From Hyalangium ruber (GTDB lineage: Bacteria; Myxococcota; Myxococcia; Myxococcales; Myxococcaceae): a stretch of DNA of 64,000 bases. The stretch lies in contig NZ_JAXIVS010000003.1 in NCBI RefSeq assembly GCF_034259325.1, positions 186,001 through 250,000 of the forward strand, read 5' to 3'. Positions 1 to 10,011 of this stretch are shown piece by piece. The position numbers were made by a program, and so were the translations under genes. Within the stretch, counting starts at the first letter, position 1, and each line of letters starts with the position of its first letter. The notes below the pieces were generated by a model. It was given only the letters and a program-made list of their open reading frames with translations. It made no database searches and was not told the origin of the DNA.

Positions 1-112
1 GCCGGGCGGCGAAGGCGCGCATGCGCTCCAGGTCCTCGCGCTCCTTGGCATCCGTGGGCACGTGGCGGGCCAGCAGCCCGGCCAGGGAGGAGTCCGACTC
101 CGTCATGGGCAT
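1..112 (-). CDS. Probable Nudix hydrolase, N-terminal fragment
   Basis: Only the first 37 codons lie in the window; the gene runs off the left edge. The visible peptide starts [19 protein letters not shown] and continues with a charged helix ([17 protein letters not shown]). That resembles the leader region before the Nudix box in small myxobacterial Nudix hydrolases, but the box itself is outside the window, so the call rests on remembered similarity. An in-frame ATG at 130 would add six residues; neither start has a clear ribosome binding site. The gene is divergent from the response regulator that follows. Confidence 0.45.
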   Translation of the reverse strand, partial: MPMTESDSSLAGLLARHVPTDAKEREDLERMRAFAAR

Positions 113-214
113 GGAAAGGGTAAATCGCATGTGGCCCCGCGATGCCAGTCCACTTTGGTGGGCTTGTGGCGGCTAGTGACACCCGCCCCCTTATTGGAGG
201 AGAAGGCTCCCCTC

Positions 215-1627
<1,413 letters not shown>

Positions 1628-1772
1628 TCCCCTCGAAAATCCACCACCCCCTGGCCGCCCTGCCGTGACTTTCCACCACTCCCCGGCCCGCCTCCGGTGT
1701 CCCCCAGGCGCCGAACCCCCTGGAAATCCTCGATTTTTGTCGTGAACAAAAGCGCGGGGGGCGCGTTCGGGC

Positions 1773-1788
1773 TGGCATCGCCCTTGCT
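1773..1788 (+). promoter_or_regulatory. Sigma-54-like -24/-12 element
   Basis: TGGCATCGCCCTTGCT has TGGCA and TTGCT at exactly the sigma-54 spacing (11 nt from the second G of GG to the G of GC). It sits just downstream of a sigma-54 activator gene. The caution is position: transcription would start near 1799, leaving about 5 nt before the ATG at 1804 and excluding the AAGGTAGG ribosome binding site. It may therefore be a leaderless promoter or a chance match. Confidence 0.4.
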
Positions 1789-1803
1789 CTAAGGTAGGAC
1801 GTC

Positions 1804-2898
1804 ATGAAGCGCCACCTCCCCTCCTTGCTGCTGTGCCTGCTGCTCGGCGCCCCCGCGTGGGCGGCCTCCGAGCTGGAGGCGGTGCGCGCCAAGGCCCAGG
1901 TGGCACGCAGCCAGGTTCGCACCCTGCGCGAGCGCCAGCAGGCGTTGCGGCTGGAGCTCAACGGGGTGGCCGGGCGGATTGAAACCCTCAAGGCGGAGCG
2001 CCAGGGCAAGCTGACGGCGGGCCCGGAGCTGGAGCAGGCGCTGCGGCGCTCGCAGGAGCTGAGCGGCGAGCTGACGGGGCTGGCCCAGGCGGTGTCGGGC
2101 GCGGAGGGTGAGTCGGAGCGCTCGCACCTGGCGCTGTACACGACGCTGTCCGAGGAGCTCTCGCGGGTGCGCGCGGCGTGGGACTCGGCCACCGCGCGCG
2201 AGGAGCGGAACCGGCTGCTGTCGCGGATGCGCGAGCTGCGCACCGAGCGCGACGCGGTGCGCTCGGCGCTGCCCACCTCGCGGGTGCCGGCGCTGAGCCG
2301 GGCCGAGGCGAGCGATGACCCGGAGGACTTGCTGGAGCAGGCCGACGCGCTGCGCGACTCCGAGGACAAGGTGCGCCAGCGGCTCACCGTGCTCAAGGCC
2401 CGCATCACCGAGGTGCGCGAGGAGAAGGCGCTCGAGCGGCGGATGAACGACTTCCTCGGTGAGGAGTCGATGTTCGACGAGCAGGACCGGCGCCTGCGGC
2501 TGCGCCTCAACGCCAGCCAGGATTTCGAGGTGGACGCGACGCCCTCGCCCCGCCGCGATCCGTACCTCGCGGACGATGCCGAGGTGGGCCACATACAGAA
2601 CCCTCCGGCTGCCCCTGGGTCGGATCGGCCACCCGAGGGGGGTGCGCCCATCGGGACGCCTCCGGGCACCTCCCCTCCGACCCTGCCCACCCCGTCGGAT
2701 CCGGCACCCAGCACGCCCTCCGCCCGCGCGAGCGACACGCGGCCTCAGGTGGAGGCCCTGCGCGCACAGCAGCTCGCCACGGGGGACTTCGATGACCTGG
2801 GCTCGCTGGAGGCCGAGGCGAAGCGGCTGGAGTCCCTGGCACGCGAGCTGGATTCCCGCGCCAGCACGCTCGAGCGCAAGGTGCGCGAGCTGGAGTAG
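1804..2898 (+). CDS. Exported coiled-coil protein of unknown function
   Basis: A 364-residue protein with a clear signal peptide (MKRHLPSLLLCLLLGAPAWA, cleavage after AWA). Residues about 22-245 are almost entirely charged heptad-like helix rich in Glu, Arg, Gln and Leu, so a long periplasmic coiled coil is predicted. A Pro/Gly/Thr-rich linker follows (about 255-315), then a short second coiled coil to the C-terminus. No catalytic motif is visible. The start is supported by AAGGTAGG at 1791-1798. It lies 176 bp after the sigma-54 regulator and is probably a separate transcription unit. Possible roles are envelope scaffolding or an efflux/division adaptor, but nothing in the sequence decides between them. 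Confidence 0.8.
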   Translation: MKRHLPSLLLCLLLGAPAWAASELEAVRAKAQVARSQVRTLRERQQALRLELNGVAGRIETLKAERQGKLTAGPELEQALRRSQELSGELTGLAQAVSGAEGESERSHLALYTTLSEELSRVRAAWDSATAREERNRLLSRMRELRTERDAVRSALPTSRVPALSRAEASDDPEDLLEQADALRDSEDKVRQRLTVLKARITEVREEKALERRMNDFLGEESMFDEQDRRLRLRLNASQDFEVDATPSPRRDPYLADDAEVGHIQNPPAAPGSDRPPEGGAPIGTPPGTSPPTLPTPSDPAPSTPSARASDTRPQVEALRAQQLATGDFDDLGSLEAEAKRLESLARELDSRASTLERKVRELE

Positions 2899-2915
2899 CC
2901 AGCCCGCGGCGGGGC

Positions 2916-3455
2916 TCAGAGCAGATCCACCTGAGCGCTCAGGGTGACAACGGCCTGGAGGCGCACCTCCTGCTCAGGCATGCGCCCCTTGCCGCGAACG
3001 ATGATGCTCATGGAGGGGGCGGCGACGAAGGGCTGCAGCTCCACGTCCTCCACCTCCATCCTCAGCACGGGGTTGGGAGCCTGCAGGCCGAGCCGGGAGA
3101 TGTCCTGCTTTCGGGCGAAGCGCTTCTCCTGGTCGCCGGCCTTGGCGAAGAACTCGAGGGTGTCCAGGAAACCGAAGTCGGCGTCATCCGGGCTGAGCAG
3201 GCGCAGCTCGATGGCCTTGGGCTTCACGGAGCTGACCTCGTCCTTGGAGACGCCCTGGTTGCGGAAGTCCGGGTTCTGGTCGAAGTCGAGCCCGGCGAAG
3301 CTGCCAATGGCGGGGAAGGCGTTGAGCAGGGTGGTGACGCCGGGAGGGCCCTTGGCGACGGTGGTCTCGCCTTTGAGCTCCGAGTCGAAGGAGACGGGGG
3401 CGCAGGCAACGAGGCCGAGACAGGCCCAGGCGGACAAGAGCAACGCGAGACGCAT
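2916..3455 (-). CDS. Putative lipoprotein, unknown function
   Basis: A 179-residue protein starting MRLALLLSAWACLGLVACAP, a lipoprotein signal peptide with lipobox LVAC and the modified Cys at residue 18. The mature part is mixed beta/loop with no Cys pairs or recognisable catalytic motif; residues about 85-165 carry alternating hydrophobic strands that suggest a small beta-sandwich. The open frame extends upstream to 3731, but the extension overlaps the divergent beta-barrel gene and is low-complexity, so the ATG at 3455 next to the signal peptide is preferred. The stop lies 17 bp from the end of the convergent coiled-coil gene. Confidence 0.75.
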   Translation of the reverse strand: MRLALLLSAWACLGLVACAPVSFDSELKGETTVAKGPPGVTTLLNAFPAIGSFAGLDFDQNPDFRNQGVSKDEVSSVKPKAIELRLLSPDDADFGFLDTLEFFAKAGDQEKRFARKQDISRLGLQAPNPVLRMEVEDVELQPFVAAPSMSIIVRGKGRMPEQEVRLQAVVTLSAQVDLL

Positions 3456-3561
3456 GGGGTGACTGTAACGGGGAGGCGGGGCCGCGTCACCGCCAGCGCT
3501 GGGAGCCCTGGCCTCTCGTGAACAAGGCGTGCGAACACTGCCCACGGTATGGTGCCTGGGC

Positions 3562-4614
3562 GTGTCCCGCCTCCTCTCCGCGCTCCTGCTCGCCCCCCTC
3601 GTGCTCGCCAGTGGCGCCCACGCGGCCGACGTGGAGGGCTCCTTGCGCGTCACCGGCCGGATGCTGGTGGACTCGAACGCGCCGCGGGACTTCTCGGATG
3701 ACCAGCCCGGCGGCGACCCGTCGCCGGACATGGCCTTCAGCTTGCTGGGCGCGGCAGAGGCCCGGGTGACGGGCGAGCGCTTGCAGTTGGTGGGCCGCTA
3801 CGAGCTTGGGGGCCGGAAGTACCTGAGTTACGCGGACGAGGACGTGCTGGTACAGGCCGCGGCGGTGGAGGGCTCGACGGTGCTGGGCACCCAGCTGGCC
3901 GTGGGCGTGGAGGGGCGCGGCAAGGACCGGCGGGGCGGCAGCCGGGACTACTCGGACCTGGGGGCGGGCGCCTTCCTGGAGTACGCCCCGGAGGTGCGCC
4001 TGGCGCTGCGGGTGCGGGCGGGGGCGCACCGCTTCGTGTACCGCCCGGATGGCCGGGCGAACTTCGGAGGCCCCGAGGGAGGTTTCCTGGGGCGCTATCG
4101 CTTCAACCGCCGGCATGCGCTGAGCGTCTTCGGCGACTACGGCGCGCGCCGCTACGGGGTGGAGGCGCGGCTGCCGCCAGGGCGAGAGGGCCCGAGCCTG
4201 GGGCGGCGCCAGGACGGGGCGCTGTCGGCGGGAGCGGGCTACACGTACCGGGGCGCGTGGGCGCTGGGGCTGACGTACACGTACCAGGAGGTCAGCTCCA
4301 ACAGCTTCGGAGAGACGGTGCTGCGGCACCGGCTGAGCGGGAGCGCGGGGCTGAGGCTGCCCTGGCGCCTGACGCTGCTGGCGCAGGGAGCGGTAGGGCT
4401 GAGCCGCTATCCGGACGGCATCTACCTCTCGCCGGAGATCATCCTCGTGGAGGAGGATGAGGGGCAGAACTCGCTATCACTCAAGCTGGCGCGGCCGGTG
4501 AATGAGCACATGGACGTGGAGCTGTCCTACGGGCTCTACAGCACCACCCTGCAGCGCAATGAGCTCTCCTATTTCCGGCAGGTGGTGGGCCTGGGGCTCA
4601 CCTGGCGGCTGTAA
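3562..4614 (+). CDS. Outer-membrane beta-barrel-like protein
   Basis: About 350 residues from a GTG start, with signal peptide MSRLLSALLLAPLVLASGAHA. The mature chain is a long series of alternating short hydrophobic strands ending in aromatic residues (LGLTYTYQEV, VFGDYGARRYGV). The last strand, VVGLGLTWRL, resembles the C-terminal signature of outer-membrane barrels. Twelve to sixteen strands are plausible, but the count was not computed. A GTG at 3529 would add 11 residues; 3562 is chosen because it begins directly at the basic n-region of the signal peptide. Neither has a good ribosome binding site. The Ser/Thr kinase follows 21 bp later on the same strand and may be cotranscribed. Confidence 0.75.
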   Translation: MSRLLSALLLAPLVLASGAHAADVEGSLRVTGRMLVDSNAPRDFSDDQPGGDPSPDMAFSLLGAAEARVTGERLQLVGRYELGGRKYLSYADEDVLVQAAAVEGSTVLGTQLAVGVEGRGKDRRGGSRDYSDLGAGAFLEYAPEVRLALRVRAGAHRFVYRPDGRANFGGPEGGFLGRYRFNRRHALSVFGDYGARRYGVEARLPPGREGPSLGRRQDGALSAGAGYTYRGAWALGLTYTYQEVSSNSFGETVLRHRLSGSAGLRLPWRLTLLAQGAVGLSRYPDGIYLSPEIILVEEDEGQNSLSLKLARPVNEHMDVELSYGLYSTTLQRNELSYFRQVVGLGLTWRL

Positions 4615-4635
4615 CTCAAGGGGGAGTCGCGAAAG

Positions 4636-6009
4636 ATGACGCGCTTGCGGAAGCTGGATCCGTACTGGCTGCGGGCGGGAACGGAGGTAGGGCCGTGGAA
4701 GGTGAAGGCCTTCCACGCCGGGGGCTCCTTCGGAGCGGTGTTCCGGGCGGTGCTGGTGGGGCGCGAGCATCGCGGGCTGGTGGCGCTCAAGGTGGCCTGG
4801 TACCCCTCGGATCCGCGCTTCCAGCGAGAGGTGGAGCTGCTCTCGCGTCTGCGCCACGGCAACGTGCCCCAGCTGATGGGCCATGGGGAGTGGAAGTCCG
4901 AGGACGGCGTGGCCTACCCCTATCTGGTCATGGAGTGGGTGGAGGGACTGCCGCTGGAGGAGTGGGCCGGAAGGTACAACCCCTCCTCCCAGGAGGCGTG
5001 CCGGGTGCTGGCGCAAGTGGCGCGGGCGCTGGAGGCGACACACGCGGCGGGCGGGCTGCACCGAGACGTCAAAGGCGGTAACATCCTGGTGGGGCGCCGC
5101 GCCTTCCTCACGGACTTTGGCGCTGGGAACTACAGGGACGCGCAGCCGCTGACCCACGATGGCTTCCCTCCCGGGACGGACACGTACCGCTCCCCCGAGG
5201 CGTGGGAGTTCGCGCTGCACCGGCCCCGCAACGCCATGGTCAGCTACCAGGCCCGTCCCTCCGATGATGTGTACGCCCTGGGAGTAAGCGCCTTTCACCT
5301 GGTGACGAACGCGTACCCGCCCTCGATAGACGTGCGCGAGGACGAGACAGGCGCGTCTCGCCTGGTGTGGACGGCGCCCCGACCGCCCCGGGAGCTCAAC
5401 GCCCGTGTGTCTCCAGAACTCGCCGCGCTCATCCAGCGCATGGTGGCGGAGAAGCCCGAGGACCGCCCCACCGCGGGCGAGCTGGCCGAGTTGCTGGAGA
5501 AAGCCGCCAGGAATCCAAGTCCAGGAGCGGACCGCCCCCTCTTCGCGCACCTGGAGCAGGCGCGTGCCGACGCCGCCGAGTGGGCGCGCGGGCAAGAGCG
5601 TGAACCCGCCTGGAAGTTCGTGTGCGCGGTGCTCGGCGGAGCCCTCGTGGCGGTGGCCATCTGGTGGGCGCTGGGTCACGTGCGGGAACAGGTGGTCAGG
5701 CCCAGTGCAGACCATGCGCCCCATCCGGTAGGGCTCGGAGACACCACACGGCCTGCGAGCGACTCCCAGGAAGAGGTGCCTTCCAGCCACGAAAAAAACC
5801 TGGGGCTGCCCGTGCCCGAGAAGCCCTTCAAGGGCCAGCGGCGCGCGCCCCGGTGTCATCCATCCGTGGAGGTCAACATCAACGGAGGCTGCTGGATTGA
5901 AGCCCCCAATGTGAAACCCCCGTGCGGAGATGAGATCTACGAGTGGAAGGGGCGTTGCTACGTGCCTACCCTCTCCCCGCCACGGCCCCCAACCTCAGAG
6001 ACGCCGTAG
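4636..6009 (+). CDS. Transmembrane Hanks-type Ser/Thr protein kinase
   Basis: A 457-residue membrane kinase. Residues about 18-290 form the kinase domain: Gly-rich loop AGGSFGAV near 28-35, ATP-anchoring K52 in ALKVAW, catalytic loop HRDVKGGN at 142-149 and DFG at 160-162. This is an apparently complete active set. One hydrophobic helix at about 326-345 (KFVCAVLGGALVAVAIWWAL) puts the last 110 residues outside. That tail ends in a Cys-rich module (CHPSVEVNINGGCW and CGDEIYEWKGRCY) of a kind frequent at the C-terminus of myxobacterial kinases, perhaps a sensor of the cell wall or a ligand. The gene lies 21 bp after the beta-barrel gene and is closed by a terminator-like hairpin. Confidence 0.93.
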   Translation: MTRLRKLDPYWLRAGTEVGPWKVKAFHAGGSFGAVFRAVLVGREHRGLVALKVAWYPSDPRFQREVELLSRLRHGNVPQLMGHGEWKSEDGVAYPYLVMEWVEGLPLEEWAGRYNPSSQEACRVLAQVARALEATHAAGGLHRDVKGGNILVGRRAFLTDFGAGNYRDAQPLTHDGFPPGTDTYRSPEAWEFALHRPRNAMVSYQARPSDDVYALGVSAFHLVTNAYPPSIDVREDETGASRLVWTAPRPPRELNARVSPELAALIQRMVAEKPEDRPTAGELAELLEKAARNPSPGADRPLFAHLEQARADAAEWARGQEREPAWKFVCAVLGGALVAVAIWWALGHVREQVVRPSADHAPHPVGLGDTTRPASDSQEEVPSSHEKNLGLPVPEKPFKGQRRAPRCHPSVEVNINGGCWIEAPNVKPPCGDEIYEWKGRCYVPTLSPPRPPTSETP

Positions 6010-6025
6010 CAGGGAATACGAAATG

Positions 6026-6068
6026 GGCGGCTCTGCGCTCCAATGAAGCAGAGCGCGGAGCCGCCTTT
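6026..6068 (+). terminator. Rho-independent terminator after the kinase gene
   Basis: A 15-bp imperfect stem (6026-6040 with 6051-6065, one G-T pair) encloses a 10-nt loop and is followed directly by TTT. It lies 17 bp after the kinase stop codon and faces the convergent lipoprotein gene. Confidence 0.75.
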
Positions 6069-6179
6069 CATTCACTACGGGCTACATCGCCTGGGAAGCC
6101 GGCTCCACCTCCGGCAACTCTCGCACGGAGTAGACATCGAGCCCACGCGCTTGCTCTCGTTGGCGACGACATCCGCCGA

Positions 6180-6758
6180 TCAATCTCGGAGCTGCCCCGA
6201 CTGGGGGTTGTTGGCGAGATAGATGTCCACCTGCTGCTCCACGTTGGCGGCGAGCTGGGGGTCGAGGTGCTTGAGGATCTCCCACTCCACGCCCAGCGCC
6301 CGGCTGAAGACGGGCTTGGAGGCGGAGTGGGGATCGCCCTGGACGTAGTGGGTGGCACCATCGCTGCCGCGCTTGCCCGCATCGCCAGAGCTGCCGCCCA
6401 TGCCTGGGTGTGGGGCCGTGCGTCCCCCGGTCACCCAGACCACCTGCTGCGCGCGCACCACGAAGTGGCCATCCGACTGGTGCTGCCCAATGACGAGGAC
6501 CTTGCTCCAGCGCGTGAGGGTGTCGAGGTCTCCCTCGAGCTTCCAATGGGTCCGAACGGAGAGGGGCCCGCCGCCGGGGGCAATCACATAGCCCTGCTCA
6601 TTCAGGACGGCCCGCGCCGCCTCCATGACCTGCTCGGCGGGCAGGGAGTAGGTGACCTCGGCGCTCGTGCGCTCCAGCAAGGTCCGGCGGGCATCTCGAG
6701 ATGTCGCGCACCCGGCGCCCAGAGCCAGGAGGGCGGTCATGGTGAGCCAACATCGCAT
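6180..6758 (-). CDS. Putative lipoprotein, unknown function
   Basis: A 192-residue protein starting MRCWLTMTALLALGAGCATS, with lipobox GAGC and Cys 17. The start has a good ribosome binding site (GAGGTGG, upstream on the complementary strand), whereas the longer open frame to 7034 has none. The mature part has an alpha/beta region (residues 35-120) and a Gly/Ser-rich stretch near 130-150, then a helical C-terminus. In outline this resembles small envelope proteins that need no cofactor; no motif assigns a reaction. It converges with the kinase gene. Confidence 0.75.
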   Translation of the reverse strand: MRCWLTMTALLALGAGCATSRDARRTLLERTSAEVTYSLPAEQVMEAARAVLNEQGYVIAPGGGPLSVRTHWKLEGDLDTLTRWSKVLVIGQHQSDGHFVVRAQQVVWVTGGRTAPHPGMGGSSGDAGKRGSDGATHYVQGDPHSASKPVFSRALGVEWEILKHLDPQLAANVEQQVDIYLANNPQSGQLRD

Positions 6759-6916
6759 CGATCCACCTCGATAGAGCACAGGGACATTAGGCAAAGTCGT
6801 CACCCAGGGTGGCCCTTCTATCAGGAGTAGCTGCGCGGGCACGGTCTCCCTCCCATCACAGGGGAAGTTCCTGGGCCTCTTTCTGGATGAAGAGTCTCTC
6901 ATCAGGAGGACCATCC

Positions 6917-7123
6917 ATGCCCCCCGAGGACAACACCCCTCAGGTGCTACCCCCCTCACGCCCAGACGCTTGCTTCTACCGCCCCCCTCAGGCCATGAGA
7001 GCGCTGGGCTGGAGGAGGGACACCCACCTCCCACTACCGGAGCGAGTCAGGAAGGCGGCACTGGCTCGCCACCCCTTCTATGGCCCGCCGTGCTCGCCGA
7101 GCTCCTCTCGACCTACCGGGTAG
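6917..7123 (+). CDS. Short ORF, likely 5' part of a frameshifted gene
   Basis: Sixty-eight codons from an ATG with an excellent AGGAGGA site seven bases upstream (6904-6910). Codons are strongly G/C-ending until about 7078, then the coding signature moves to the overlapping frame, which carries the membrane protein ending at 7371. The simplest reading is one gene, 6917-7371, broken by a one-base change near 7078-7090. A sequencing error or two overlapping genes are alternatives. Confidence 0.4.
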   Translation: MPPEDNTPQVLPPSRPDACFYRPPQAMRALGWRRDTHLPLPERVRKAALARHPFYGPPCSPSSSRPTG

Positions 7124-7371
7124 AGCTCTCCAAGCAAGAGAGCAAGCCGGAGTTGGAGCACCGCCTGGAGGAAGCCACCCAGGATGCTCGGGAACGGCGA
7201 TGGCAGACCCGGACCACCCTGAGGTTGCTCGCGCTCACGTACGTGGCTCTGCTCATGCTCGCCCTCAGCCTCGCGGTCTGGGGGGACGCCAAGCAACAGG
7301 AGTGGGCTCTCGGCGCGCTGATGACCATTCTGGGCTCCAGCCTGGGCTATCTGGTGGGCCGGAAGACCTGA
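6970..7371 (+). CDS. Small membrane protein (3' part of a possibly frameshifted gene)
   Basis: In this frame residues from about 40 onward are convincing: a charged coiled coil (ELSKQESKPELEHRLEEATQ), then two hydrophobic helices (LLALTYVALLMLALSLAVW and GALMTILGSSLGYLVG), ending GRKT. Only weak starts exist: TTG at 6970 with no ribosome binding site, or GTG at 7090, which would keep the coiled coil and both helices. The good ATG and ribosome binding site at 6917 are in the other frame. Function is unknown; two helices and a cytosolic coiled coil suggest a small envelope or assembly protein. It ends 10 bp before the stop of the convergent DUF998-like gene. Confidence 0.5.
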   Translation: MLLPPPSGHESAGLEEGHPPPTTGASQEGGTGSPPLLWPAVLAELLSTYRVELSKQESKPELEHRLEEATQDARERRWQTRTTLRLLALTYVALLMLALSLAVWGDAKQQEWALGALMTILGSSLGYLVGRKT

Positions 7372-7381
7372 ACCGTCTGCC

Positions 7382-7990
7382 TCAGCGCGCCATCCGCCTG
7401 AGGTAGACGCCACAGGCCACGATCCACAGCAGCATGCACGTCTCGATCACCCGCTGCACCAGGCCCACGAATGGGAAGGCGGGCGATAGGAACAGAAGGG
7501 AGACCAGAGAGAGAACGCCGCCGCTCACACCGAGCACCCACAGGTGCCGGGCTTCGGGCCAGCTCCGAGCTTGAGTCCCGAGGAGGATCAGCCCAACGCC
7601 TCCGGAGAAGTAGCCCGTTGCGCCCACGAGGTTGTGAATCGCCTGCGAGAGACTCGGCTCGACCGGGCGACAAGCCTGCTCACAGGGGAGGAAGGCCGCG
7701 ACCCCGTAGCCGAGCGCGAAGAAGGCGACTCCCATCAACCCCAACAGCGTCACGGGAGACCTGGGCAGTGCCCTGGACGCAAAGAAGGCAAACGCGCAGA
7801 GCAACACGCCGGCAGGGAGGAACCCAGCGAAGCTGACGAGCTTCCCATGTGGCGCCTCGCGCGCCCCCAGCTCACTGATGAACTGGGAGAGATGGCTGTA
7901 GTTCGGGAAGGCCGCGCCGCCCAGCACCGTCAGCAGGAGGATGGCGAGCGCTCCGAGCGTTCCTGTCGTGAAGGCGAGCTTCGCAGCCAA
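7382..7990 (-). CDS. DUF998-like multi-pass membrane protein
   Basis: About 202 residues with six hydrophobic segments, starting MAAKLAFTTGTLGALAILLL. The pattern fits the DUF998 family of small integral membrane proteins: an NYSHLSQFISELGA motif after helix 1, and a Cys-containing loop (FLPCEQACRP) followed by HNLVGATGYFSG. The family has no agreed function. The start chosen is a TTG at 7990 preceded at good distance by GCAGGAGGA; a GTG at 8026 would add 12 polar residues and lacks such a site. The gene is divergent from the SUKH-like protein. Confidence 0.7.
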   Translation of the reverse strand: MAAKLAFTTGTLGALAILLLTVLGGAAFPNYSHLSQFISELGAREAPHGKLVSFAGFLPAGVLLCAFAFFASRALPRSPVTLLGLMGVAFFALGYGVAAFLPCEQACRPVEPSLSQAIHNLVGATGYFSGGVGLILLGTQARSWPEARHLWVLGVSGGVLSLVSLLFLSPAFPFVGLVQRVIETCMLLWIVACGVYLRRMAR

Positions 7991-8104
7991 GATCCATCCT
8001 CCTGCTCCAGTCGCCTGCCGAACCACGGGAGATATGACCGAGATAGCATGAACGCCTTGGTCGAGACTCGGAACTCGGTCGGAAGGCCCCTTGGGAGAGC
8101 GTGC

Positions 8105-9943
8105 ATGACCGATTCCTACGACCAGGATTGCGAGGCGACCTCGCCCAATGGCCGATTCACCCTGGAGGCCCGCGCCCAGCGAACCTCCCGCTACCGGCTG
8201 CTCGACAATCTGGGAGGTGCTGGCTCCTCGCCCTCGGTCGTCTGGGAGCGGTGGCAAAGCGAAGGCGAGGACGGGCCGCACGAGGTGCTGGTATCGGACG
8301 AGGGCTGGTCGATCCTCCGCACCCACGGCTACAACCCCGAGGTGATCGCCGTGTCCCCGGCTGGGCACGAAGTGGTCCGGGTGCTCGTCGGCAATCAACG
8401 CCCTCCCGAGGATGGCTCGCCAGAGGCGTCGAACCCCCACAAGGCGCGGCGGTACAAGTGGCCGGTAAGGACTCGCGGCTATTTGACGGGAGGCCGTGGA
8501 TGGGAGTGGTTGAACTCGTGGCCCTACTTCTTCCAGATGGAGGGCACGGCCCTCTTCGTCTGGCGGACGTCTTTGGGCCAGCGGCTCATCCTCGACCTCA
8601 CCCACGGAGCCCTGCTGCCGGATGACAGCCCGGCGCAGACCGCCCTCACCCTCAGGATGGCCGAGGAGGAGAAGCGCGGAGCATACCGCTTGCTCTCGAA
8701 CCTGACGGCCCAGTTGTACGAGGTCCAGGAGGTCCTGGCACGCCGCGCGGATGTCGCGGACGAGAGAAACCATCCCCTCCGCGTCAAGCTCTGGCGCGTG
8801 CCGATCGCCTTCCAACTGGTGGGCCAGTATCGCCTCCAGGAGTGCCTGCCATTGCTCCGGTTCTGGGAGGCCGCGCTGGGCCCCGAATGGTCGATGGAGG
8901 CCCAAGCCTTCCGCCCCCTCATCCACCATGCCCTGCGGCTGCTAGGAGCCGAGCCCACGGGAGACGCGGCCTACCACTTCCGTCATCCCCAGCACGAACG
9001 GTTGCCAGTGCCCGAACATGTGCCCCACCGGCGCGAGCGGGCAGCGGAGCTGGATCCCAGCCTCCAGGAGGTGCCGCCCTATTGGCTCCAGTCCTTGGAA
9101 CGCGGGATGGATCATCAAGAGCTCCCACCGGAGGAGCTGGCTGAGCCCGCGAAAGAGCTCCCCCCCAGGGTGACGACCATCGCGGCTCCCCCTCCTCGTG
9201 ACCGTAGCGGGCAGTTCGAGGCGCTCCGCTCCGCCCCGCACTGGCAGCCCTTCATCCATCTGATCAACGGATGGTTCCGCCAACCTCTCTCCGCGGAGAC
9301 GGGCATTCCCGCCGACGAAGTGGAGGAGCGGGAACACGCATCCCGCCGACCGCTGCCGGTCCTGCTGCGGGAGTGGTATCTCCTGTTCGGCAGGCACAAG
9401 AGCTTCTGCGGCGAGGAGAGCACCGACTACGAGGTGCCCCTCGAGCGTGTCTGGGGATCGGCTCGCTATCTGCGCGTCTACGGGGAAAACCAGGACGGTT
9501 GGTACTGCGGTGTCCTCAATGAGCACCTGGCGCTGCCCGACCCGCCCGTCTATTTCGACTCGCGCGCGATGCCCGTCAGCGACCTGGACCTGGACTACAC
9601 ACCGGAGCTCGTCGATGGGCACTTCATTCAAGTGTGCGACAAGCTTTCGGACTTTCTCCTGGGGGTCGCCGCCCGGCAAATCACGATTCGCACGGGTCCG
9701 TCCTCTCTCCTCCGCGCTGGCGTTTGCGGGGCGCATTTCCCCGAGATCCTCGGGATCGACTTCGAGCTCCGGGCGATGTTCGCCTTCCCAGGCGGGTACA
9801 CCCCTTTCATGGGTGAGGATGTCTTTGCTGTGAGTGAATGGGGCTTTGCCGCGCGCACACCCGAGGCGTTCGCCAGGGTCGAGCAGGCCGCTCAGGCCTC
9901 CGGGTGTCCGCTTTCACCATCGTTCGCCTGGAGGGTGGATTGA
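8105..9943 (+). CDS. Large protein with C-terminal SMI1/KNR4 (SUKH)-like domain
   Basis: A 612-residue soluble protein without a signal peptide. The N-terminal 300 residues contain repeated beta-rich segments (SPNGRFTLEA, EVIAVSPAGHEVV) that suggest a display or binding module. Residues about 400-610 resemble the SUKH fold: LPVLLREWYLLFG (helix), YLRVYGENQDGWYCGV (strands) and DPPVYFDS, the typical order in SMI1/KNR4 proteins. SUKH proteins often act as immunity proteins against polymorphic toxins, but no toxin is adjacent, so the role is open. The start is the ATG at 8105, after GGGAG; an in-frame ATG at 8048 is possible. The fold assignment is from pattern memory only. Confidence 0.6.
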   Translation: MTDSYDQDCEATSPNGRFTLEARAQRTSRYRLLDNLGGAGSSPSVVWERWQSEGEDGPHEVLVSDEGWSILRTHGYNPEVIAVSPAGHEVVRVLVGNQRPPEDGSPEASNPHKARRYKWPVRTRGYLTGGRGWEWLNSWPYFFQMEGTALFVWRTSLGQRLILDLTHGALLPDDSPAQTALTLRMAEEEKRGAYRLLSNLTAQLYEVQEVLARRADVADERNHPLRVKLWRVPIAFQLVGQYRLQECLPLLRFWEAALGPEWSMEAQAFRPLIHHALRLLGAEPTGDAAYHFRHPQHERLPVPEHVPHRRERAAELDPSLQEVPPYWLQSLERGMDHQELPPEELAEPAKELPPRVTTIAAPPPRDRSGQFEALRSAPHWQPFIHLINGWFRQPLSAETGIPADEVEEREHASRRPLPVLLREWYLLFGRHKSFCGEESTDYEVPLERVWGSARYLRVYGENQDGWYCGVLNEHLALPDPPVYFDSRAMPVSDLDLDYTPELVDGHFIQVCDKLSDFLLGVAARQITIRTGPSSLLRAGVCGAHFPEILGIDFELRAMFAFPGGYTPFMGEDVFAVSEWGFAARTPEAFARVEQAAQASGCPLSPSFAWRVD

Positions 9944-10011
9944 GTTCCAGTGGAAGCACGGCGCCGAAGCGGACATGCCGTGTGTCAAAAACGCGGCACC
10001 TCGCGGAGGGC

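Noticed and set aside
9981-10008. TGCCG/CGGCA hairpin between convergent genes
   Set aside because: Weak stem with a wobble pair and no T tract in either direction.
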